Part shown: positions 1 to 6,081 of the stretch, piece by piece
Numbering within the stretch: the stretch's first letter is position 1
Layout of the letters: every line of letters starts with the position of its first letter
Assembly (NCBI GenBank): GCA_002381765.1
Contig: DFXX01000053.1
Location: 1-6,105 of the forward strand
DNA: 6,105 bases
Direction of reading: 5' to 3'
Source: Bacteriovoracaceae bacterium UBA4097
Lineage (GTDB): Bacteria > Bdellovibrionota > Bacteriovoracia > Bacteriovoracales > Bacteriovoracaceae
Made by a program: the position numbers and the translations under genes
Notes under the pieces: generated by a model
Database searches by the model: none
What the model saw: only the letters and a program-made list of their open reading frames with translations
Told to the model about the DNA's origin: nothing

Positions 1-179
1 GTCAGATTTTTACGGTTACCAAAAAAACTTTCGGTCTCAAATTGCAGGTTATTCAGTTGAACGACTTCGACTATAGTTTTTTTGATGCCAGGATTTTGTA
101 CTGTCCTGCAACTGATGAGCACCAGTATGAAGAACAAGGTGGATGTGAAAACCAATTTCATGAGAAATGCCAAATTCAT
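1..179 (-). CDS. Putative lipoprotein, N-terminal part (runs off the left edge)
   Basis: Read on the minus strand, an open frame begins at ATG 179 and stays open to the window edge (59 codons seen, 3' end missing). It starts with a lipoprotein signal peptide: a short Lys-containing n-region, the hydrophobic stretch VFTSTLFFILVLIS, and a lipobox L-I-S-C with the lipidated cysteine at residue 24. The residue after Cys is Arg, not Asp, which would favour outer-membrane sorting if E. coli rules apply. A second in-frame ATG at 161 would give an 18-residue signal (MKLVFTST...LISC), the more usual length, so the true start may be 161. Neither ATG has a convincing Shine-Dalgarno; a GGAG lies about 19 nt upstream of ATG 179, too far to be standard. 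The mature part seen (RTVQNPGIKKTIVEVV onward) is not one I recognise. It follows the 70-aa gene on the same strand after 64 bp. The lipoprotein call is good; function unknown. Confidence 0.72.
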   Translation of the reverse strand, partial: MNLAFLMKLVFTSTLFFILVLISCRTVQNPGIKKTIVEVVQLNNLQFETESFFGNRKNL

Positions 180-216
180 TTTAGGAATACGTGTATTTCT
201 CCACTCTACCTTTGTT

Positions 217-231
217 TTTGAATATTTCAAA
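217..231. repeat. Small AT-rich palindrome in the spacer before the lipoprotein gene
   Basis: TTTGAA and TTCAAA form perfect 6-bp inverted arms around the 3-bp centre TAT. It lies 38 bp upstream of lipoprotein ATG 179. No T-run follows on either strand, so it does not look like a terminator. It could be a protein-binding site near a promoter or simply chance in AT-rich DNA; I see no clear -35/-10 pair around it. Confidence 0.3.
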
Positions 232-243
232 GATGCTTAATAC

Positions 244-456
244 TTAGATCGCCGAAACGTCCCTGTCCTCTCTTGCTTGATCTCGCTGGGCCTTCTTTCT
301 TTCATCTAAATAAACTTTTTGCTCATCTTTCATATTGCTCAGGGCTTCATCCACGCCCTGGATTCGTCGCTCATTATTACCAGTCAATTTGCCACTCATA
401 ATTTTGAGAAAGCTCTTCACTTCGCGCATTTTATAAAAAAAGAATATTGGTTTCAT
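244..456 (-). CDS. Small charged protein of unknown function, 70 aa
   Basis: This short frame starts at ATG 456 with a strong Shine-Dalgarno, AGGAG, at a 7-nt spacing, and ends at TAA 244. That ribosome site is the main reason to accept it as a gene. The protein has an N-terminal part with a few aromatic and hydrophobic residues (MKPIFFFYKM, then VKSFLKIM) mixed with lysines. The rest, from about residue 27, is rich in Glu, Asp, Lys, Arg and Gln and contains no Cys; it looks helical, possibly a short coiled coil. The hydrophobic run is too short and too interrupted for a clear signal peptide or membrane span. I recognise no family. It lies 45 bp downstream of the C1 peptidase gene and 64 bp upstream of the lipoprotein gene, all on one strand, so it may share their transcript. 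Its Shine-Dalgarno is buried in a hairpin, which suggests controlled translation. Confidence 0.68.
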   Translation of the reverse strand: MKPIFFFYKMREVKSFLKIMSGKLTGNNERRIQGVDEALSNMKDEQKVYLDERKKAQRDQAREDRDVSAI

Positions 457-460
457 GGGG

Positions 461-479
461 ATTCTCCTTTGAGGAGAAT
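461..479 (-). promoter_or_regulatory. Hairpin enclosing the Shine-Dalgarno of the 70-aa gene
   Basis: In the minus-strand mRNA, ATTCTCCT and AGGAGAAT are perfect 8-bp complementary arms separated by CAA. The 3' arm contains the AGGAG ribosome site of the gene starting at 456, four bases (CCCC) before its ATG. Folded RNA would hide the whole Shine-Dalgarno. No U-run follows, so it is not an intrinsic terminator of the peptidase gene. It sits 22 nt after the peptidase stop codon, so ribosomes ending there could disturb it. The pairing is seen directly; the regulatory role is inferred. Confidence 0.55.
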
Positions 480-501
480 TTAATGCACAGAAGGTGCCAA
501 G

Positions 502-1788
502 CTAGCGTTCCCTACAGTCCATGTCAGGAGTCGGTGAGTCGGTGAAAAGTGTCTGACCGTCTTTCTTACAAATGTAGAGGACGGTCTTTTTGGTTTCTTC
601 TTCTTCAGGCTTTTTGAGAGAAGAATTATCAAACTTTGGTACTGATGATGGAATTGGCTCTTGGTAGTTTTCGATGGCTGAAGTATTCACCGACCAGCAG
701 CTCTCGCCTGAGGAATGTTGGCTTCTTGAGGTCCCTGGGCCCACGGGAGAATTGGTATAAAAGGGAGCGGTCAAATTCTGATTTAGGCTTTCTCCCTTGG
801 GAAGGATAGTGGTAACTCCCATGCCAGAATCGGCCATGAGCTTGGTGAGGTTTTCGCCATCGACCCAACCATTATCATTGTGCCTCTGCCAGCTCTCTCC
901 GTAGCTATTTTGAATGCGAAACTGCAAACGACATTCGCTGAGATCACACACATGGCGCTGGCCCACGATAGTGGCAGAGTGATAGCCACAGTTTCCATTT
1001 GAATCTGTTTCAGCACAGAAAGAAGCTTCTAGAGGATGGCCCTGGGAGAGGGATCGATAGATCTGATCGCGAAGGCCCTTGAAATCTTTTTTATCAGTTC
1101 CTCTTTGTGGGTAAGGCAGAATGTCGTAGTCGGGATACTTGATGGACTGATCAAGGCAAGTTTCCGGTACCAGAATTTTATAGCGAAGTTCCTTCCAGCT
1201 GATCTCGTTCACTTTATCAATGACACTCATGAGCTCCTGGATATTCTGATTAAAACCAGCGTCCTTGAGTTCATTGGCAAGACAAAGTTTATTATCGTAG
1301 GAAGAGTTCTCTCTGAGCTTGTTCCACATAGAATAGAAGTAATCATGTTCTCCTGAGGCATCTGAAGGAGGAGAAGTCTTGGCCAGATCACGCCACTTCT
1401 CATAAGGAGCGCAGGATTCAGTGGCGAGGTCGCGCCCATTATAGCGGAAGTGCTCAAGCACATTTCCGGGAAATCCTCCTGCTACGATTCTTTGACCTTT
1501 ATTTGTATTGAAGCGAGCAAGGTGAAGAACTGAGCCAGCATTTTTATAACAACTTGAGGGATAGGAGCTCTGGGAGCAGCGAAGGTGCTCTAGTAGCATG
1601 AGAGTTGAGTGGGCGTAACAGAATCCGTAAACACCCTGGTCTCTAAGGGGTGGGAGATTTTGGATTTCTAGATAGCTTTTGTCGCAAACGGGCTTCATGC
1701 CCGCAGGCCTTAATTGGTAAGGATTAACGGCGAAAGCGGCAGAGAGGATAAGGGTGTTAAAAAGTATGACCCAATATAGGCGCCTCAT
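502..1788 (-). CDS. Secreted papain-like cysteine peptidase (family C1) with DUF4124-like C-terminal segment
   Basis: Predicted exported cysteine endopeptidase, 428 aa. Residues 1-20 are a Sec signal peptide (MRRLYWVILF..., cleavage likely after AFA), so it acts in the periplasm or outside. The papain active site is complete and correctly spaced: oxyanion Gln51 and nucleophile Cys57 in DQGVYGFCYAHS (Gln-Cys spacing of six, as in papain), His270 in GYHSATIVG, and Asn294 in IQNSYGESW. Catalytic Cys lies only about 36 residues after the signal cleavage site, leaving no room for the usual I29 inhibitory propeptide. Cys57 to His270 is 213 residues, longer than papain's 134, so there is an insertion of roughly 80 residues. 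There are 13 further cysteines, fitting disulphides. Residues about 335-400 are a Ser/Pro/Glu-rich linker, followed by a short segment at 403-425 (LYICKKDGQTLFTDSP...C) that resembles the DUF4124 motif. ATG 1788 overlaps the DUF333 stop (ATGA), and its own Shine-Dalgarno is weak, so translation is probably coupled. Substrate unknown. Confidence 0.88.
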   Translation of the reverse strand: MRRLYWVILFNTLILSAAFAVNPYQLRPAGMKPVCDKSYLEIQNLPPLRDQGVYGFCYAHSTLMLLEHLRCSQSSYPSSCYKNAGSVLHLARFNTNKGQRIVAGGFPGNVLEHFRYNGRDLATESCAPYEKWRDLAKTSPPSDASGEHDYFYSMWNKLRENSSYDNKLCLANELKDAGFNQNIQELMSVIDKVNEISWKELRYKILVPETCLDQSIKYPDYDILPYPQRGTDKKDFKGLRDQIYRSLSQGHPLEASFCAETDSNGNCGYHSATIVGQRHVCDLSECRLQFRIQNSYGESWQRHNDNGWVDGENLTKLMADSGMGVTTILPKGESLNQNLTAPFYTNSPVGPGTSRSQHSSGESCWSVNTSAIENYQEPIPSSVPKFDNSSLKKPEEEETKKTVLYICKKDGQTLFTDSPTPDMDCRER

Positions 1789-2153
1789 GGCCTTTGATCC
1801 TTGAACTTATAGTAATAGTCCCAGGCGAGGATATAGCTCTGGTCTTTAAAGCGGCAGATGCCATCTTCATTGCCTGAGGAGTATTTTCCCGTGAGGTAGC
1901 TGCCACCCGAACTCTCGCAAAAGCTCGCAGCCGGTTGGGTGAGATAGGTGCTTTTGTGAGTTTTTGAAGAGGTCTTTGCTGGTGTTTTGAGCGCCTGGCA
2001 CTCACCTTTCTGGCAATGAGGGCTTACCCAGAGCTTATTTTTCAGAATGAGAGGGAGTTCACCCTCATTGGTTTTGAGGGTCTTAGTTTGACTGACTCCC
2101 CAGAGGGAAGAACTCATGAGGATAAACAAAAGAAATGAAGAGAAAAACTTCAT
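1785..2153 (-). CDS. Secreted DUF333-domain protein, 122 aa
   Basis: Small exported protein. Residues 1-19 form a signal peptide (MKFFSSFLLFILMSSSLWG), with cleavage near residues 19-21. No lipobox cysteine is present, so it should be released as soluble periplasmic or secreted protein. Residues about 72-117 match the DUF333 pattern: QPAASFCESSGG, then a variable stretch, then GICRFKDQSYILAWDYYYKF. In that family the Cys of the first half and the Cys before the F-x-D-x-S element are characteristic; here they are Cys79 and Cys100. Two more cysteines, Cys47 and Cys52, precede the domain, so two disulphides are possible. DUF333 proteins are sometimes labelled putative hemolysins, but I know of no firm function. 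The gene is the first of the minus-strand run and overlaps the C1 peptidase start by 4 bp, which implies co-translation and a shared job. A purine-rich GAGAGAAG just upstream serves as a modest ribosome site for ATG 2153. Confidence 0.8.
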   Translation of the reverse strand: MKFFSSFLLFILMSSSLWGVSQTKTLKTNEGELPLILKNKLWVSPHCQKGECQALKTPAKTSSKTHKSTYLTQPAASFCESSGGSYLTGKYSSGNEDGICRFKDQSYILAWDYYYKFKDQRP

Positions 2154-2205
2154 ATTCTTCTCTCGGCAGAATGGTGGAAAAACTTGAGCTTATTGATGGG
2201 GTGTT

Positions 2206-2218
2206 GAGTCATTGACTC
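2206..2218. repeat. 13-bp palindrome GAGTCATTGACTC, possible operator
   Basis: Perfect 6-bp inverted arms, GAGTCA and TGACTC, flank a single central T. Such a compact odd palindrome between divergent genes has the form of a dimeric regulator site. It lies 53 bp upstream of the DUF333 start and 154 bp upstream of smc, so it would more likely act on the secreted-protein run. No second copy is apparent nearby and no regulator gene is in the window, so the role is a guess. Confidence 0.35.
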
Positions 2219-2360
2219 CTTTGCAAGCAGATGTAAGCCCAAATTTTCTAGACAGGCCATAGGGGATTGAGGATGATGGGGCATCATTAAAATTATCTGA
2301 GTGAAACGGACGCAAGATGCGGATGGGACCCTTGGTTTAATGATCACACAAACACTATCG

Positions 2361-2366
2361 AGAGGA
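2361..2366 (+). promoter_or_regulatory. Ribosome binding site of smc
   Basis: AGAGGA lies 5 nt before ATG 2372. Together with the conserved Smc N-terminus (MRLNRLIIQGFKSF) directly after that ATG, it fixes the start. Confidence 0.7.
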
Positions 2367-2371
2367 TCGTT

Positions 2372-5300
2372 ATGAGGCTGAATAGGCTCATCATTCAAGG
2401 TTTTAAATCTTTTAAAGACAAGACAGTCATTCATTTTGACCAGGGTATTACCGGGATCGTAGGACCCAATGGTTGTGGTAAATCCAATATCGTGGACGCC
2501 CTCTTCTGGGTAATGGGTGAGCAATCGGCCAAGCACTTGCGTGGAACCAATATGAAGGATCTGATCTTCGCTGGTTCTTCAAAGTATTCACCGGCCTCTT
2601 TTGCGGAAGTAACTCTTGTTTTAGATAACGTAAATGGTAAGCACATCCATATCAGTGGAACGGTCGCTAAGCCTGCTGAAATTCATCTCACTCGTAAGCT
2701 TTATAGAAATGGTGAAACTGAATACCGAATTAATAATGAGCCTGCTCGTTTAAAAGATATTCATGAAGTCTTTATGGATACCGGAGCCGGGGCGAAGTCA
2801 TATTCCATTATTGCTCAGGGTGAAATTAATAAACTCGTTCAGGCGAAACCTGAAGAGCGCCGAGTGATGATCGAAGAAGTGGCAGGGATCACTAAGTTTA
2901 AGCTTAGAAAAAAAGAGTCCCTTAAGAAGATCGAACTTACTCAATCCAATCTTGTTCGTTTGGAAGATCTCCAAAACGAAATTCATAAAAATTTAAAGAA
3001 TCTAGAGCGTCAGGCAGAGAAAGCCGAGAAGGCAAAGACTCTCAGAGATCGCATCAAGAAGTATGAGCTCATCGTTGAGTCTCATCGTGAGCATGATTAT
3101 CTTCAGGATTATATCAATGCCCATACCATGCTTGAATCCAGAGTGACTGAGCATGAAAATCTGAGCTTAAGAAAATCTCAAATCGATCTTCTATTGGAAG
3201 ATGAGAAAATCCAGAAGATGGATATGATGGAGAAGATCGATCTTGCTCAGGATGATTTTAACGATCACTCCAGAAGTCTTGCGGCTTCTGAAGAGAAAGT
3301 AAAACATCTTAAAAAGTCCCTAATCGAGAAAGAAAAGAATATCGATCGAGCAACTCGTGAAAATGAAGAGCTCTCCATCGATATCGAAAAGAGAACCGAG
3401 CGTCTTGAGACCTTGAGAGCTCAACTAGAAGAGCTTGAATCAAATAATTATGAGCAAATGGACTTCTCTTCTCTCGAGGAGAAAGTGGAACTCTTGAAAG
3501 GTCAGCTAACCGATCTGGAAGAAGAGTTAACTGAGAAGCGCCGAGAGCTTAATACTTCTAAAGAGCGTTTCCAGTCTTTAGATAATGAAGCCTTTAAGAA
3601 TGCTTCCAAATTAGAAGAATATTCGCGTCTTCTTCAGGATTTAACTTCTGAAATCGAGACTCTTGAAAAGAGCACATCTAACTTCACTGATGATCTGATG
3701 AAGGATCGTGCTACCGTGAAGTCTTCTAAGGCGAAGGTTGAAGAGCTTCAGACCCAGCTTCCTACTCTTAAGAGCGAAGTTGAAACTCTAAGTTCTGAGC
3801 TTAAGGCCCATGACGTGAAGTTCAGAGAACTTTCTCGTGAGGTTATTCAGGTTGAGTCGAAGAGAAATTCTCTTATCGAAATCAATAACTCGGCTGAAGG
3901 TCGCAGGGCCGGTGCCGTAGAACTAGTTTCTCGCGTAAGCGATGGCTCGCTGGAAGTTCTGGGTAAACTCATCGAGTGTGATCCGGAATATGCCGTAGCC
4001 GTTGAGCAATTGATCGGTGAATCACTGGATGCCGTTCTTGCTACTGCTGGAAAAGAAGTCTTTGGTCAATTGATGACGGATTTCAATGCCACGGTTGATA
4101 TCTTATGGCCTGCTGATAATACCATCTCCACTGAGTCTATCGGACGACTTGAGACTCAGGGCTGCCAGAATATGAAGGCCCTCTCTGAGATCGTTCGCAT
4201 CAATAATCAGGATTACGCTCAGAAACTTACTAAAATTTTAAACGGCTTTTTCGTGGTGGAAAATCTCACTGCAGAATTAGCAGCAAAAATTAATCCAGAT
4301 ATTCAATTTAAAGGTCTTGTATCCAAGGACGGACAAGTTCTGATTAAGAAAGTGGGGAACTCCGTATTATACGGCGTTCGTCATGATTCGGCCTCGGAAG
4401 CTCAAGGAATTGTTCAGCGGAATAACCTGATTCAGGTGATGTCTGCTGAACTCGAGACAAAACAAGCGGAACTCTCTTCTCTAGAAGAAGCTATGAGTGC
4501 TACAGAAGTGGCCCTGGCCGAAAAGAGATCGGCGCTAGAAGAACTCACTAAAGAGTTTAATGAAATCAATACTCGTTATGCCGCCACTAAAGCTGCTCTA
4601 GAGTCTAAGGAAGCCAATCAGTCTTCCAATTCTTCTCGCTTAGAAATCCTTCAGAAGAGAAAGTCCGAGATTTCTAACTCTCGCCTCAATCTCCTCGAAG
4701 CCGATGAGAAGCTGCTAGAAACCAAGGAAGAGTTTGAAGATAAGGTGAAGGAGCTTGCCTCAGAAGTTGAGGAGCTAGAGAGCCGCACTCACGAACTTAA
4801 GATGAGTTACGAGAATGAGCGCGATGAGATGATGGAGCTAAAGGTTAAGGCCCAGTCTTACCAGCAGCAACTAAAGTCTCTTAACTCTCAAATTGAAGAT
4901 GTGAACGCTCAAATCGATCGCTACCGCGAAAAGCAAGAGGCAAATTTAGAGCTTCTTGATACTTACCAGTCTGAGATCGAGTCTGCTCAGGTGGAAGTGG
5001 AAACGGTTGAGGCCAGTAACTCAGATATGGCGGAAGTTCTTTCAGAGAAAGAGAGCTATCTCAATCTTATGAAGGATCAGATTGCCCAGGTTCTTCTTTC
5101 CATGCAGGAAAAAGAAAGTGAGCTTAAAGAGATTAACTCTCGCATCAATAAAATTGAGAAAGAGAATGTTGAACTGGAGCTTAAGACCACGCAAATTATC
5201 CAGGAAGAAGAACTTCTGGTTAAAGATATCTTCGAGCGCTACCGCATTGATCTTCGCGCCAATCTTATGCGCCACTTGGAAATCACATCTGAGAAGATCG

Positions 5301-6049
5301 AAGGTCTTAAGGATCTTAGGGCCATGTACACCATGGAAACCGAAGATGGTCCTAAAGAGATCGAAGCTCATAGTTATGAATTTGAAAAGCGCTTCCCAGG
5401 TCAAATCAAGGAAGCCAAAGATAAGTTCAAAGATTACCGAACTGAGTTTAACCGCCTAGGTGAGATCAACTGGCAGGCCATTGAAGACTATGATCGTCAG
5501 AAGCTTCGCTATGATTTCCTTAAGTCTCAGGAAGAAGAGCTTAAGAAATCTCTTACCGATCTTCAGACCGCCATCGCTCATATCGATGAGAAATCTAAAG
5601 AGCGCTTCAAAGAAGCTTTCACTGAAGTTAACGAGCGCTTCTCGAAAGTCTTCCCAATCATCTTCGGTGGTGGTGAAGCTAAGCTAGAAGTAACCGGGGA
5701 TTTGGATTCTATTGACTGCGGTGTGGACATTATCGCTAAGCCGCCAGGCAAGAAGATGCAGTCCATTACTCTTATGTCAGGGGGAGAGAAGGCGATGACT
5801 GCGGTCTCCTTGATCTTCTCTATCTTCCTCGTTAAACCTTCTCCATTCTGTCTACTGGATGAGGTTGATGCTCCTCTGGATGACGCAAACGTTGGACGCT
5901 TTAACGAGCTTCTTCGCGAAATGAGCGGAGAGTCTCAGTTTATTTTGATTACACATAATAAGAAAACCATGGAACTTAATGACACGCTTTATGGCGTGAC
6001 TATGCAAGAGCCCGGTGTTTCTAAGGCCGTCTCAGTACAGCTCCATTAG
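2372..6049 (+). CDS. smc: Chromosome partition/condensin ATPase Smc
   Basis: Complete 1225-aa Smc, slightly longer than B. subtilis Smc (about 1186 aa). The family acts as a homodimer with ScpA and ScpB on the nucleoid, using ATP to extrude DNA loops and help separate replicated chromosomes. N-terminal head: MRLNRLIIQGFKSF, Walker A GPNGCGKSN (residues 31-39, Lys37), R-loop Arg57 in HLRG, and Q-loop Gln149 in IIAQGEI. Coiled-coil arm one spans about 175-515, the hinge about 520-670, and arm two about 675-1020. C-terminal head: LGEINWQAIEDY (from 1029), signature motif LMSGGEK (Ser1136-Glu1139), Walker B FCLLDE (Asp1163, Glu1164), D-loop at 1166-1171 and H-loop His1195 in LITHN. All ATPase motifs are intact. 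The hinge end lacks the usual glycine-rich PGGSLTGG-like element, having LIKKVGNSVLYGV instead. The gene stands alone on its strand here, ends at TAG 6049, and is followed by a probable terminator. ScpA and ScpB are not in the window. MukB is excluded by the clear Smc-type heads. Confidence 0.98.
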   Translation: MRLNRLIIQGFKSFKDKTVIHFDQGITGIVGPNGCGKSNIVDALFWVMGEQSAKHLRGTNMKDLIFAGSSKYSPASFAEVTLVLDNVNGKHIHISGTVAKPAEIHLTRKLYRNGETEYRINNEPARLKDIHEVFMDTGAGAKSYSIIAQGEINKLVQAKPEERRVMIEEVAGITKFKLRKKESLKKIELTQSNLVRLEDLQNEIHKNLKNLERQAEKAEKAKTLRDRIKKYELIVESHREHDYLQDYINAHTMLESRVTEHENLSLRKSQIDLLLEDEKIQKMDMMEKIDLAQDDFNDHSRSLAASEEKVKHLKKSLIEKEKNIDRATRENEELSIDIEKRTERLETLRAQLEELESNNYEQMDFSSLEEKVELLKGQLTDLEEELTEKRRELNTSKERFQSLDNEAFKNASKLEEYSRLLQDLTSEIETLEKSTSNFTDDLMKDRATVKSSKAKVEELQTQLPTLKSEVETLSSELKAHDVKFRELSREVIQVESKRNSLIEINNSAEGRRAGAVELVSRVSDGSLEVLGKLIECDPEYAVAVEQLIGESLDAVLATAGKEVFGQLMTDFNATVDILWPADNTISTESIGRLETQGCQNMKALSEIVRINNQDYAQKLTKILNGFFVVENLTAELAAKINPDIQFKGLVSKDGQVLIKKVGNSVLYGVRHDSASEAQGIVQRNNLIQVMSAELETKQAELSSLEEAMSATEVALAEKRSALEELTKEFNEINTRYAATKAALESKEANQSSNSSRLEILQKRKSEISNSRLNLLEADEKLLETKEEFEDKVKELASEVEELESRTHELKMSYENERDEMMELKVKAQSYQQQLKSLNSQIEDVNAQIDRYREKQEANLELLDTYQSEIESAQVEVETVEASNSDMAEVLSEKESYLNLMKDQIAQVLLSMQEKESELKEINSRINKIEKENVELELKTTQIIQEEELLVKDIFERYRIDLRANLMRHLEITSEKIEGLKDLRAMYTMETEDGPKEIEAHSYEFEKRFPGQIKEAKDKFKDYRTEFNRLGEINWQAIEDYDRQKLRYDFLKSQEEELKKSLTDLQTAIAHIDEKSKERFKEAFTEVNERFSKVFPIIFGGGEAKLEVTGDLDSIDCGVDIIAKPPGKKMQSITLMSGGEKAMTAVSLIFSIFLVKPSPFCLLDEVDAPLDDANVGRFNELLREMSGESQFILITHNKKTMELNDTLYGVTMQEPGVSKAVSVQLH

Positions 6050-6081
6050 TGGTTTGTGGACAGGGGATAAGTAACTTCAGT

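Larger units (their letters stand above)
2154..2371. promoter_or_regulatory. Divergent intergenic region between the DUF333 gene and smc
   Basis: These 218 bp separate two genes read in opposite directions and must hold the promoter of at least smc, and probably that of the minus-strand run. I found no strong sigma-70 promoter. The best plus-strand -10 candidate is TAAAAT at 2288-2293, but it lacks a well-spaced -35 (TTGAGG at 2267-2272 would leave only 15 bp). On the minus strand GATAAT (2296-2291) is a -10 candidate without a clear -35. Also present are the palindrome at 2206-2218 and a small inverted repeat ATGATG/CATCAT at 2273-2287. All plus-strand frames contain early stops, so no hidden gene of any size is supported. 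Confidence 0.5.

Noticed and set aside
1036..1356. 106-codon plus-strand open frame inside the peptidase gene
   Set aside because: It lies fully antisense to a well-supported gene with an intact catalytic triad; no ribosome site or recognisable domain.
629..1463. Several 77-79-codon minus-strand frames overlapping the peptidase gene
   Set aside because: Same-strand shadows in other frames of a gene supported by signal peptide and active-site motifs.
2273..2287. Small inverted repeat ATGATG-GGG-CATCAT followed by an AT-rich stretch, as a terminator
   Set aside because: Six-base, AT-rich stem without a true T-run, and no gene ends upstream of it on the plus strand.
2150..2536. 128-codon minus-strand open frame covering the intergenic region and the smc 5' end; its last 45 codons from ATG 2287 end in an ATGA overlap with the DUF333 gene
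   Set aside because: The first part is antisense to the conserved Smc Walker A region, neither start has a ribosome site, and the His/Pro-rich product resembles nothing I know. The ATGA overlap alone is weak evidence.
5042..5404. 120-codon minus-strand open frame opposite the smc 3' half
   Set aside because: A Phe/Leu/Asn-rich antisense reading of Glu/Lys-rich codons; a codon-bias artefact.
5082..5459. 125-codon plus-strand open frame in another frame of smc, continued by 5460-5687
   Set aside because: Very Lys/Arg/Ser-rich translation typical of an out-of-frame reading of a coiled-coil gene; the Smc frame here is intact and conserved.
6055..6063. DnaA-box-like TGTGGACAG just after smc
   Set aside because: Matches only 7 of 9 positions of the reverse-complement box TGTGGATAA and no cluster of further boxes is present.
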